From contig CP087563.1 of NCBI GenBank assembly GCA_020974905.1, forward strand, positions 2,852,001-2,916,000: DNA of 64,000 bases, read 5' to 3'. Under the pieces are notes generated by a model. The model saw only the letters and a list, made by a program, of their open reading frames with translations. It was not told the DNA's origin and made no database searches. This DNA is from Planctomycetes bacterium syqfu (GTDB taxonomy: Bacteria > Planctomycetota > Phycisphaerae > Phycisphaerales > Phycisphaeraceae). Numbering within the stretch: the first letter of the stretch is position 1; each line of letters begins with the position of its first letter. The translations under genes were made by a program, and so were the position numbers. Positions 9,049 to 17,495 of this stretch are shown here, in pieces.

Positions 9049-9729
9049 TTACGACAGGTAGCCATCCATGTCTTTGTACTGAAGAATTTCACGCAAGGGA
9101 ACAAGGTAATTCCGATAGAACGTGGTGTGGGATAGGTTCAAATGTTCGGCTGCTTGATTGGGCGACATGGTTTGCAGCAATTCAGCTACCCGACGCAGAT
9201 CCGGTGGCAGGTCTTCGAGCAGCGTGCGCACGTCGATCTCCAGATGGGATCGTTCCTCTTGGGACATACGTGATATCCCCAGGCGTCGATCATGCTCCTT
9301 TTCAGTGATCGCTTCAATCTGCTGCATCGCCTGATCACCACCGGTGTACATCTGGTCATAGACGGAACCGGTCTCTCGTCGGTAATCGCGCTTTTCCATT
9401 TGACGATGCCGCAGCATCTTGCAGACCTTCCGGTCCACCACCCGCACGACAAAGGTGTTGTAGGAGGCCAGGTCGGGATCGTATTGTGGCAGTTGCTCCA
9501 GCAGATCCATCACCAGTTCCTGCTGAATGTCATCCACATCGTCCAAGGTGTAGCCTGTCTTGCCGACAAGCTGCCGGGCCTTTCGTTTGACCAGTTTGAA
9601 GACAAATTTTGTCAAAACCGGCGTAGCCTGCGATCCTGGTAATGTTGCGTGGTTCGAAGGGGGTTTTGCCGCCTGCGCGTCTGAATGACGCGGAGGTGTT
9701 GCGGGAATGGGAGTTGCTGTATCAGCCAT
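9049..9729 (-). CDS. Sigma-70 family RNA polymerase sigma factor-like protein
   Basis: A 226-residue protein. Residues 40-110 match sigma region 2 (DDVDDIQQELVMDLLEQL, then YNTFVVRVVDRKVCKMLRHR). Residues about 165-216 resemble region 4, with a helix-turn-helix at MSPNQAAEHLNLSHTTFYRN. The first 38 residues are low-complexity and rich in Pro and Ala. A sigma factor inside a phage replication block could switch host polymerase to phage promoters. The ATG at 9729 follows AAAGGA at a spacing of eight. It is the second gene of the leftward module, 109 bases ahead of the exonuclease. Confidence 0.8.
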   Translation of the reverse strand: MADTATPIPATPPRHSDAQAAKPPSNHATLPGSQATPVLTKFVFKLVKRKARQLVGKTGYTLDDVDDIQQELVMDLLEQLPQYDPDLASYNTFVVRVVDRKVCKMLRHRQMEKRDYRRETGSVYDQMYTGGDQAMQQIEAITEKEHDRRLGISRMSQEERSHLEIDVRTLLEDLPPDLRRVAELLQTMSPNQAAEHLNLSHTTFYRNYLVPLREILQYKDMDGYLS

Positions 9730-9824
9730 AAAGCGGTCCTTTACAACGGGTAACGGATTGGCACCCGGCATGGACTCACACTGAGACCAGCAAAACTGCC
9801 GGATGCGCTTTCATGGCTGAAGGG

Positions 9825-9864
9825 GCTACATCTCGCGTAGCAATGCTACGTCTGGCGTAGCATT
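9825..9864. repeat. Nested inverted repeats between the first two module genes
   Basis: A perfect hairpin AATGCTACG / CGTAGCATT (9842-9850 and 9856-9864) with a five-base loop is preceded by a related imperfect copy (GCTAC and GTAGC, 9825-9842). On the plus strand a T-rich run follows, which would suit a terminator facing rightwards. On the minus strand, the coding direction, there is no T-run, so an operator or RNA element is also possible. Confidence 0.5.
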
Positions 9865-9899
9865 CAAATTTTTTCTCGACTTTTGATAAGAAATGAACA

Positions 9900-11228
9900 T
9901 CATTCGTTGCTGACTGGAGTGCTTTCCCACGCCATATCATGTTCCGGTGAGTACCGCGGGTAATTGCCAAAATCGATGGAGCGATCCAAGTGTCGGGCCA
10001 GCGCGGGATCGGTGTCTCTGATTTGTTTGTCGATGACCCGCTTGACACTGTTCCTCAATCCGTCGCTGATGTTCTTGCGTTTATCACCTGCCTGTTTCAG
10101 CCGACCACCGATGCCCATCGCTTCATTGATCATGCCGGTGAACATGGCCAGATCGTTTTCGATTTGCAGTTCCGATACGTTGTCGTGGTCCTGGCGGGCG
10201 CGATCCAGATCGGCAAGCAGTTCGGCGGCTTGGGCACGGTACGCCTTGATCGCTTCCCAATCGGAAATGTGACCAAGGGATTCGAGCAGTGGGTTCGTCG
10301 TAGATTCAAGACCGGCCTTGATGGCGTCGCGCGTATTGACAGCATGATCGCAACAATCAATCGCGGACCTGCTGACGATGTCGATGGCAGGCATGGATTC
10401 GCCGGGCGAACTGAGTAGCGCATGGATATAACTGGCACCAAGCCAGGGCAAGACCGTGAATGGTTCCCGGCCACGGAATCGCACCTGCCATGCCCCACCA
10501 CTTCGTCGAAAAATGTTCTCAGGCAAATGATCAAAGGGCTTCTGCGGAATGCCGGGGATGCCCATCTGTGCAAAGCCTTGGAGATACTCTTCCCAATCAG
10601 GGGTTTGGTGCAGGGCGTCGCCATCTGCTTCAACGACTTCGCACAGCGGCACCAGCAACCTGTGGTGGGATCGTGCATCATTGATGATTTCGTCACGCCA
10701 GTGGATGCGTGTGGGCGTGAGCAGAATTGCGCCGGGCCATTCGCTTCGAACAATCTCCCGGAATACTTCATGCTCAAGATCATATGGTGACGGGCAGATC
10801 AGCATATGGACGGGAAACATTGCGGATTTTTTCGGTTTCCAATTGCCAATCTGAATTGAGCGTGCATCGGGTTCGATCTGCGTCTTGGAGACACATACCC
10901 TACTCAATGCATTGCTGAGTTCAGATCTGAGTTGATGGAGGCAGAGTCTATATCGAACGACATCCCCGGCCAACAGCTCAAAGCTGTCCTGGCCATCCAC
11001 TTCGTCTCTGGCAAGAATGATACCGTCCCGTTGACACGCATTATTCAACGGAAAACCACGGCGGCGGGAAATAGGGTATGCGGTTGAGGGTGTTTCGAGG
11101 GGTTTGAGGAATCGCTGTGCTACCGATATCGATTCCCCGCCCCCCAAAACTTGCTGCCACTCGTTTAAGGCAGCGGTGCGGTCGGGACGTGACTCAAGCC
11201 ACTCCCAAAACCTCACCATTCCCGGCAC
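9900..11228 (-). CDS. Uncharacterised protein, first gene of the phage module
   Basis: A protein of about 442 residues that I do not recognise. It is soluble, with no signal peptide or membrane segment. The middle has a PF-rich region. Residues about 330-430 are strongly helical and charged, probably coiled coil. The end carries RHLDRSIDFGNYPRYSP. The start is uncertain: a GTG at 11228 has GGAGG six bases upstream and is preferred; an ATG at 11219 is next, and a TTG at 11255 has no site. As the promoter-proximal gene of the leftward replication operon it may be regulatory or replicative, but nothing in the sequence decides this. Confidence 0.6.
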   Translation of the reverse strand: MPGMVRFWEWLESRPDRTAALNEWQQVLGGGESISVAQRFLKPLETPSTAYPISRRRGFPLNNACQRDGIILARDEVDGQDSFELLAGDVVRYRLCLHQLRSELSNALSRVCVSKTQIEPDARSIQIGNWKPKKSAMFPVHMLICPSPYDLEHEVFREIVRSEWPGAILLTPTRIHWRDEIINDARSHHRLLVPLCEVVEADGDALHQTPDWEEYLQGFAQMGIPGIPQKPFDHLPENIFRRSGGAWQVRFRGREPFTVLPWLGASYIHALLSSPGESMPAIDIVSRSAIDCCDHAVNTRDAIKAGLESTTNPLLESLGHISDWEAIKAYRAQAAELLADLDRARQDHDNVSELQIENDLAMFTGMINEAMGIGGRLKQAGDKRKNISDGLRNSVKRVIDKQIRDTDPALARHLDRSIDFGNYPRYSPEHDMAWESTPVSNE

Positions 11229-11717
11229 CAACACCCTCCGAATGAATGACGGCAACGATATGACGCGTCAGCATCATATCTGACACATATCGCATGTTCT
11301 GGACCACGTTGGATTCCTTTCCCCGGTCATGAGAAGACCAGTCAATAAGACCACCCCGCCATCTTGTGGCATGGAATAATGGCAGCAAATAGCGCGCCGG
11401 GAAATGTGTTTTGAGAATATGTTGAATGTAGAGGTATTATGAAATGGACACACATCGTCGACTGCCATTAATGACAACACAACACACCAATCTGTCATGC
11501 TGGCAGAACACGTTACATATTTTTGATTCGTACCCATCAAACAACTCACGCAACACCGTCGTTCATTCTACGTACGTATGCGATTGGGGTTATGAATGAG
11601 GGTATATATCCACAATATCTGAATATAATACCAATGGCCCTTGAAAACATATGTTCATATGATATTTTCTACACCCCGCCTGTCTATTTGTTCCCCATTT
11701 TTTACAAGGAGTTCCCC
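11229..11717. other. Divergent intergenic region with candidate promoter
   Basis: About 490 bases between the leftward phage module and a rightward small gene, with no convincing coding sequence. The right part is AT-rich. On the plus strand TTGAAA at 11641-11646 and TATTTT at 11663-11668, 16 bases apart, form a plausible sigma-70 promoter about 50 bases before the ATG at 11718. An imperfect inverted repeat (GAAAACATATG / CATATGATATTTTC, 11643-11669) overlaps it and may be an operator. Confidence 0.4.
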
Positions 11718-12128
11718 ATGACAACATCCAATGTGGCAATTGAATTGCGCAGGCTCGTGCAACAGCTTCATGACGAGCGTGCTGAGCACGTCAAGGCCAT
11801 CGAAGCCATTGACCAGACATTCAAAGACTTGGGATTAAATGCATCTCAGATCAAGCCTGTCGCCAATACGCAGCCCGTTAACCCTAAAAACACTGCAATT
11901 CATGACATAAAACGTACCCGCAAGACATTTGCTGTTACAGCCGATGCGTTTGTCTTGTCATTCATACAAGCCAACCCAGAATGCAGCACGGCACAGGTCA
12001 ATGAGCATTGGATAGCAGATGGCCGCAATGGGAAGGCCGATCAAACGCTGTTCAAGCTTGTGAAGACTGGACAGATTACTCGCAAGAATATCAAAGGACG
12101 GAGAGGGAGCATGTATACTGTTAAGTAA
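11718..12128 (+). CDS. Small coiled-coil and winged-helix protein
   Basis: A 136-residue basic protein. Residues 5-40 form a heptad-like coiled coil (ELRRLVQQLHDERAEHVKAI). A Pro/Asn/Lys linker follows, and the last 55 residues look like a winged helix: AFVLSFIQANPECSTAQVNE, then a wing ending GRRGSMYTVK. Similar small proteins occur in planctomycete mobile elements, probably as DNA-binding regulators or nucleoid proteins. The ATG at 11718 is preceded by AAGGAG at a spacing of seven; earlier in-frame ATGs lack such a site. It is divergent from the phage module and is followed by a strong terminator. Confidence 0.65.
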   Translation: MTTSNVAIELRRLVQQLHDERAEHVKAIEAIDQTFKDLGLNASQIKPVANTQPVNPKNTAIHDIKRTRKTFAVTADAFVLSFIQANPECSTAQVNEHWIADGRNGKADQTLFKLVKTGQITRKNIKGRRGSMYTVK

Positions 12129-12150
12129 TTATTATTCTCACAAATTAGAT

Positions 12151-12185
12151 AATATAAAACCCAGCTTAATGCTGGGTTTTATATT
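12151..12185 (+). terminator. Strong bidirectional terminator
   Basis: Perfect 15-base arms AATATAAAACCCAGC and GCTGGGTTTTATATT around a five-base loop, 22 bases after the stop of the winged-helix gene. The arms are A- and T-rich at the base, so it can act in both directions. The following 290 bases up to 12475 show no gene or clear signal; this may be the right border of the phage-like segment. Confidence 0.85.
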
Positions 12186-12475
12186 ATTCATTATTAATCG
12201 ATTATGATCTCCATATACGTCATCAACAAGCCGATTCGGTTGGCGATGCCAAGCTACCGGTGATCAAAATCATTCAGCGCCATCTCGCAGTATAACTCCC
12301 AACCATGATCGCATATCCAATGAGCAGAGCAATCCAGTGCGATTACTGTCGCATGCGTGTTACGTATTTATTGAACTGAATTAAGCGTAATCTGGTGTTT
12401 CAAAGATGAAAAAAAACACATCAAACCAGCGTAATAATCCACCGAGCCATTACAGGCATACATTTGTGAATGACC

Positions 12476-13501
12476 TTATAGATTTTCAACACCATAAGAC
12501 AATCCAATCGCTTTGCGCCATTGATCCTGTGTTCGCATGTTTCCCAGGGAATCGGCCCATGTCATTGCCGGTGCGGGAGCCTGGGTGAGATCAGCTTGAA
12601 TGGCTTGGCCGCAGACATCTGCTTCAAGTGTATAGTTTGTGACATCCGTAGCAATCTCAAATTCCTGTGGCAATTTTTGGCCATAGCGTTTGACTGTGAA
12701 TTGGACTGATTGTGCACCTGCATTGGGTATGTGGATTCGACCTTTGCTACCGTAGACATGTACACCGGAGTTCTGATTCACACCGACACCACAACTAATA
12801 GTTGCCACGATGCCGTTTTCAAACGCCAGTGTCCCCACAGCCCATGCGTCGGCACCAGTCTGTGGATGCAGGTACCCGGCTCCTGTAACCGCAATGGGAT
12901 CGGCAAAAGGCTGGCCCACGGCTGCACCGGCAATCAGGCGTGCCATGGTTGTTGCATAACCGCCAACATCAAGAATCGCTCCTCCTCCCAACTGCTTGTC
13001 CCATAAACGCGATTTGGCGTTGAATCCCGCATCAAAAGATACCACAGCGTTGATCACTCGTACTTCGCCAATTTCACCATCTCGTATCAATTGGATCAAT
13101 TTTGGTATTTGTGGGTGGCAACGAGTCATGTATGCTTCCATCAGAAAAACCTGATGCACTCGCGCAGCATCAATCATTTCTTTTGCTTCTTGATGGTTCA
13201 TCCCAATGGGCTTCTCCACCAGAACATGCTTCCCTGCCTGAATAGCCTGAATGCACCACTTGTGATGCATCGGATGTGGAGTCGAAATGTAAACGGCCTG
13301 CACATCCGGATCTGCAAGCAAATCGTCATACGAACCATACGCCCGAGGAATCTTAAATTCCTTGCAAAATCCATCAGCCTTTTCTTGTGTCCGTGAACCG
13401 GCAGCAAGCAATTCACCTGTCTGTGATTTGGTTACACCCGATGCAAAAGTCCTTGCAATGGCACCTGTTGCCAATAGTCCCCACTTCACTCGTTCAGTCA
13501 T
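12476..13501 (-). CDS. Gfo/Idh/MocA family oxidoreductase
   Basis: A 341-residue NAD(P)-dependent sugar oxidoreductase. The N-terminal Rossmann fold starts VKWGLLATGAIARTF with the GxGxxA-type turn altered to ATGAIA. EKPIGMNHQEA near residue 95-105 carries the family's catalytic EKP lysine. The C-terminal alpha/beta domain has LGGGAILDVGGY. It resembles the D-xylose dehydrogenase / dihydrodiol dehydrogenase branch, which oxidises or epimerises pyranose sugars in the cytoplasm. It is the last gene of the operon with the two large secreted proteins, 36 bases behind the 1248-residue protein, and probably handles a sugar they release. The substrate cannot be read from the sequence. Confidence 0.85.
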   Translation of the reverse strand: MTERVKWGLLATGAIARTFASGVTKSQTGELLAAGSRTQEKADGFCKEFKIPRAYGSYDDLLADPDVQAVYISTPHPMHHKWCIQAIQAGKHVLVEKPIGMNHQEAKEMIDAARVHQVFLMEAYMTRCHPQIPKLIQLIRDGEIGEVRVINAVVSFDAGFNAKSRLWDKQLGGGAILDVGGYATTMARLIAGAAVGQPFADPIAVTGAGYLHPQTGADAWAVGTLAFENGIVATISCGVGVNQNSGVHVYGSKGRIHIPNAGAQSVQFTVKRYGQKLPQEFEIATDVTNYTLEADVCGQAIQADLTQAPAPAMTWADSLGNMRTQDQWRKAIGLSYGVENL

Positions 13502-13537
13502 TTTTTTACCTTTGAAAGAAAGTATATGATTACTACT

Positions 13538-16500
13538 CTACGGTAACTCCGTCACCGTCCAATTCCCCGCGTTTGTTCCGAAGCTCAGCTTTACAGTCGT
13601 GATCAGATTTGAGCCGACTGGTTCGCCGACATGTTTAAATTGACAAGGAACCGGCACATCAAATGTCATCTTCACACTGCCATTTGGCGCGGTCCATTTG
13701 AAATAACTGACGGTTGCTGTACTGCCCTTCGTGATGGTGACAGGATTGTCCGATGCATCAAACGCCCCCAATGTCACCTGGCTGCTATAGGCAAGTGGCA
13801 GATACAGGTCATGTTGATTCCAACTCCCGCCGGTGAGGGTGGCCTGGGATTGCATCTGTCCTGATGTAAAGCTCATGGTGCGCGAGAGTGTCAATGAGCC
13901 GGTCAATTCGACTGTGCTGGTCATGGTCTGCGTCACTTGCGAACCGCCCAGTGTGACAGGAAGCGTCTTGGCAAGATAGCGGGTACTGCCGACGTTGATC
14001 GCATCACTGCTGACAAGCATGAGATATTCCGGGTCGGGATTACCATCAAGCAGATGTTCACGTTGGGTGTCACCGAGAATCAGCGGGCCGATGTCTTCAT
14101 GCCAGAGCAAAGCCAGGCCATTACCCGGGGGGCCTTGGGCGGGATTGAGATTGCCGTTGTAGGTGATGGCATACCATTGATTGAATCGTCCAACCTGAAA
14201 TTCACCTGCAAAATCCCGGTAATACGGCGGTGTCAACTGACACCCCATCTGCGGGATGGTCGTGGAAACAGCCGGTGCGAAATAGGACAGGTTCCCACCC
14301 AGAAGATCACCGCCACGCCCTTGTCCGACACCATCATTGGGCGCCTTGTTCCACCAATGGGTGACGGTATTGCGTGCCAGAGTCGGATCGATGCAGTTCC
14401 ATGTCACATAATAGTGTGGGGATTCGGGCGCGTAACGTGACAATATGCCTGCGGCATCGGGCATATCCGCCATCAGTCGATTGCTCGGATACCCGCCGAT
14501 GAGTGATGCGGCTTTGCGATGGTTCCAGTTCAAAGGCACATTGAGCAGACCTTCCTGATTGATAAAGATCAGGTGACGGCGGAGCTCAAAACTTTTCTGG
14601 AGACTGTCCCATATGTCAAGATTGCCGGTCTTGCGATAGAGTTGACCGAGCATGTATTCGTTGATGGCATTGTAATTGCCGTCGATCCCGCCCTGCTCGT
14701 GATAGTAACCGGCCTGGCTTTGGCCCATGTTGTGATCGTTGCCACTGTTGTGATTAAAACACGCATTTAAATGTCGGTGAAATGCCTGTAAAAACAGGCT
14801 GTCCTGTGCGTAGTCCGCGGTTGCTTCCAGTCCGACAAGAATGTGCATCCACTGATTGTTCATGTAGCTGTCATAGTGCTGATAGCGATGCGTCAGTGCA
14901 ATCAGGCCATCCAGAAACGCCTGTCTCAAATCGGAAGGCATCTCGTCTTCGAGCAAGCCGAACAACTCAATCATGGCTGGGAAATAAGCAAAGGCATTGC
15001 TGTCAGGAACGTTGGCCGAGGCAGATTCACAGTGAATGATCTGCGCCTGGCCGATCATCAACCAACTCTGAATGGCTGCGGCGATGACGCGGTATTTCAA
15101 GCCAGGATCACCGGCGTAAGGATTCAACCCGCCGGCATCATAGGCATACAGCCAGGCCAACCCATGAGCGCGGCGTGCCTGGTCGAAATTGGCATAACCA
15201 TCGGGATTGGGCACCACACCTGACAGATCGTCAGGTGTCATCATTCCAAGCCACGGCGACGTGGTGTCGAGATTTTGCCCCGGCAAGTCCTCGACCGCCT
15301 GGTTGATAAAACCGTATAAGCCAAAGGCCGACACGTTCTGCACCATCACCGAACCGGCGATCGCAGATAGATTGGGCATGGTCGGTGAGGTTGGCGTTTG
15401 CAGCGAAAAATCGGCAGCCACGCGGTCCTCAAGCCAATCGACCATAACCGCCTGCCAGGCATGTGCCACGCGACGATTGCCGGTGTCGATATCATCACCC
15501 GCGTTTGCCAGTGCGTCTGCTTCATTGGACCAAAGCACACCGGGGATACCATAACAAGCCATGCGCAGTGTCTGCCCACCGGATTGCACAATCCGCCAGA
15601 CATGCCCGCCGGTGACATTGGTAAAGTCCATGGCCGTTAAACTCAATGTTGATTTGACCGCAGTCACCTGGTCGATGAGTGTGTTGTTGTGATCGTAGAC
15701 CGATATCACCTGATTGGCGTAAGGTGAACTGACACGCAGTGTCCATTGCGTGACATCATCGGGAATATATACATAGTGTTCGGACTGTTGATCACCATGA
15801 ACACCCAGGCAATACCCGCCACTGACGCCAATATCCGTTGGCTGATCCATGGCTACGGCAAAACCATTGTGCATGCCACTGGTGACCAGGCGATAACAAC
15901 CGCTTGGCAAACCGAGCATGTCGAGAAAGCCTTCGTACCAGCCGGATTGTGTCTGCTGTAAGTCGAACGCGCCGATGCAATGATCCTGCGTATCGTAAAG
16001 TCGCACATCCAACCATGCGGGTAAAGCGTCTGCCTGCACCGGTCCGGTCTGGTATCGGAAGTGAACGCGTGAGGTCTGGTTGGCGGTGTGGTTGAGATAG
16101 AACGTTGTGCCGCTGTAATTGGTGCGGTTGAAATTGGGTGCATCCCAGACGGCTTTACCACTGTTGTCCAGCAAGGTTTCATAGGGATCGGTGATCGAGC
16201 TATCCAGGGGCGTGACCTTGCTCATGAGGACGGTATCGCCGGTGATTTGCGTACTGTCTCGCAATGCGAGCTTGCGGATGATCAGGCCGGTTCCGGCAGT
16301 GGGTGTGGCGCCCCAACCGCTGTTGCAGAGCATGGCCTTGGTGATCAGGCTTTTGCCCGTGGGCGAACGGGTGACGCCAAAACCACCGGTCAAGGCGAAA
16401 CGCAACAGGCGTGGCCCAGTCCAGTCGACGTTAAACGACGCGAGGTAGTAATCCATATCACCATTTGGCCCGGGGCTGGTGAGTTGGAGATTGATCTGCG

Positions 16501-17284
16501 CACCGGTCGCTGCATCCGAAATCAACAGCAGATCCACGGTGTCAAACGCCGACCAATCATCCCAACCCGGCTCGTTGGGTTGGATGCTAAGCCACTTGTC
16601 ATACGTCGAACCGGCATCCCAATCCAAAGCGGCCTGGCCGTCAATGATGAGATAATCACTTGCAGTCAGTTCGCGTTGGCTGAATTTCCAATGTGTGCCA
16701 AAGTCGCGCAGTTCCCGGCCTGAAAGCGTGTTTTTCAGAACCAGTTGATGAACCCGCAGCACGGTGTCGGCCACAGGTGTCGCCCCCCAGCCACTGCTGC
16801 AAAGCATCGCGCCGGTCACTGAGCCAAGACCGTCAGGCGAACGGTACTTGGTGAAGTCACTGAACAAATTGAGCCGGAAAATTTTCTGCCCGGTCCAATC
16901 GACAATGAAGGAATACAGGTAGTAGTCCGCTCCGTCGTTGGGGCCGGTGCAGCTGATCTGGAGATTGATCTGCGCGTTGGTGGCCGTCTGTGAATCGATC
17001 ACCAGCTCGATGGTATCAAAGTCCGACCAATCGGAACCGGCGATGCCATCGGCATCAATGTTGACCCACTTCTTGGCCGAGTTGTGTGCTTCCCAAACCA
17101 GAACCTGGCCGGTGGGCGAGGATTCGATTTCCGAGGGCGACACACTTTGCCCTGAAATGTTCCAGCCGGTGCCATCGGTCCAGAGATGGGTTTGGCGAAT
17201 AATGACAGGTTCAGAAGCAATGGCGAAACTGGCAAGTAAGAAATGGACAAAGACCAGTAAAACAAGGCTCATACGACCGGGCAT
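13538..17284 (-). CDS. Large secreted multidomain protein, putative glycan-degrading enzyme
   Basis: A 1248-residue exported protein with a signal peptide ending near AIASEP. Residues about 25-350 hold two tandem beta-sandwich modules that look carbohydrate-binding; they share INLQ..PGP...DYYL and MLC.SGWGATP. Residues about 620-1000 are helical and contain NNQWMHI and GYYHEQGGIDGNYNAINEY. The rest is beta-rich with LALLWHEDIGPLIL. Helical toroid plus beta-sheet is the layout of heparinase-like polysaccharide lyases, but I cannot assign a family. The 941-residue protein encoded at 20445-23270 shares these motifs in the same order, so they are paralogues. The start is the ATG at 17284 with AGGAG seven bases before. 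Confidence 0.7.
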   Translation of the reverse strand: MPGRMSLVLLVFVHFLLASFAIASEPVIIRQTHLWTDGTGWNISGQSVSPSEIESSPTGQVLVWEAHNSAKKWVNIDADGIAGSDWSDFDTIELVIDSQTATNAQINLQISCTGPNDGADYYLYSFIVDWTGQKIFRLNLFSDFTKYRSPDGLGSVTGAMLCSSGWGATPVADTVLRVHQLVLKNTLSGRELRDFGTHWKFSQRELTASDYLIIDGQAALDWDAGSTYDKWLSIQPNEPGWDDWSAFDTVDLLLISDAATGAQINLQLTSPGPNGDMDYYLASFNVDWTGPRLLRFALTGGFGVTRSPTGKSLITKAMLCNSGWGATPTAGTGLIIRKLALRDSTQITGDTVLMSKVTPLDSSITDPYETLLDNSGKAVWDAPNFNRTNYSGTTFYLNHTANQTSRVHFRYQTGPVQADALPAWLDVRLYDTQDHCIGAFDLQQTQSGWYEGFLDMLGLPSGCYRLVTSGMHNGFAVAMDQPTDIGVSGGYCLGVHGDQQSEHYVYIPDDVTQWTLRVSSPYANQVISVYDHNNTLIDQVTAVKSTLSLTAMDFTNVTGGHVWRIVQSGGQTLRMACYGIPGVLWSNEADALANAGDDIDTGNRRVAHAWQAVMVDWLEDRVAADFSLQTPTSPTMPNLSAIAGSVMVQNVSAFGLYGFINQAVEDLPGQNLDTTSPWLGMMTPDDLSGVVPNPDGYANFDQARRAHGLAWLYAYDAGGLNPYAGDPGLKYRVIAAAIQSWLMIGQAQIIHCESASANVPDSNAFAYFPAMIELFGLLEDEMPSDLRQAFLDGLIALTHRYQHYDSYMNNQWMHILVGLEATADYAQDSLFLQAFHRHLNACFNHNSGNDHNMGQSQAGYYHEQGGIDGNYNAINEYMLGQLYRKTGNLDIWDSLQKSFELRRHLIFINQEGLLNVPLNWNHRKAASLIGGYPSNRLMADMPDAAGILSRYAPESPHYYVTWNCIDPTLARNTVTHWWNKAPNDGVGQGRGGDLLGGNLSYFAPAVSTTIPQMGCQLTPPYYRDFAGEFQVGRFNQWYAITYNGNLNPAQGPPGNGLALLWHEDIGPLILGDTQREHLLDGNPDPEYLMLVSSDAINVGSTRYLAKTLPVTLGGSQVTQTMTSTVELTGSLTLSRTMSFTSGQMQSQATLTGGSWNQHDLYLPLAYSSQVTLGAFDASDNPVTITKGSTATVSYFKWTAPNGSVKMTFDVPVPCQFKHVGEPVGSNLITTVKLSFGTNAGNWTVTELP

Positions 17285-17425
17285 ATGGTGTCTCCTAAAT
17301 AGAGTCGGCGAGATAAGCGAAAATAGACGTGTTGCACAGCAACAAGAAATCGCCCCCAATCCCGTAATTTCCTTCCAAAATCCCCAGCCATAATCCTCTT
17401 CTTAAAACGGATACTTCAATGCAAA

Positions 17426-17477
17426 ATCACTTCGTCGGCGGGTGACAGCTATCAACATGTCCCGCCGACGAAGTGAT
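17426..17477 (-). terminator. Long perfect hairpin between operon genes
   Basis: Arms of 17 bases (17426-17442, ATCACTTCGTCGGCGGG, and 17461-17477) are perfect complements around an 18-base loop. On the minus strand TTTTGC follows. It lies between the LamG gene and the 1248-residue protein gene, so it is a partial terminator, attenuator or mRNA stabiliser that could lower expression of the downstream genes. Confidence 0.65.
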
Positions 17478-17495
17478 GTCAAAGCGTGTTTCGTG

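Noticed and set aside
1-12185. The idea that the left phage module and the right integrase are two ends of one prophage
   Set aside because: Nearly 49 kb of ordinary carbohydrate and envelope genes separate them and both point to continuation outside the window, so two separate elements are simpler.
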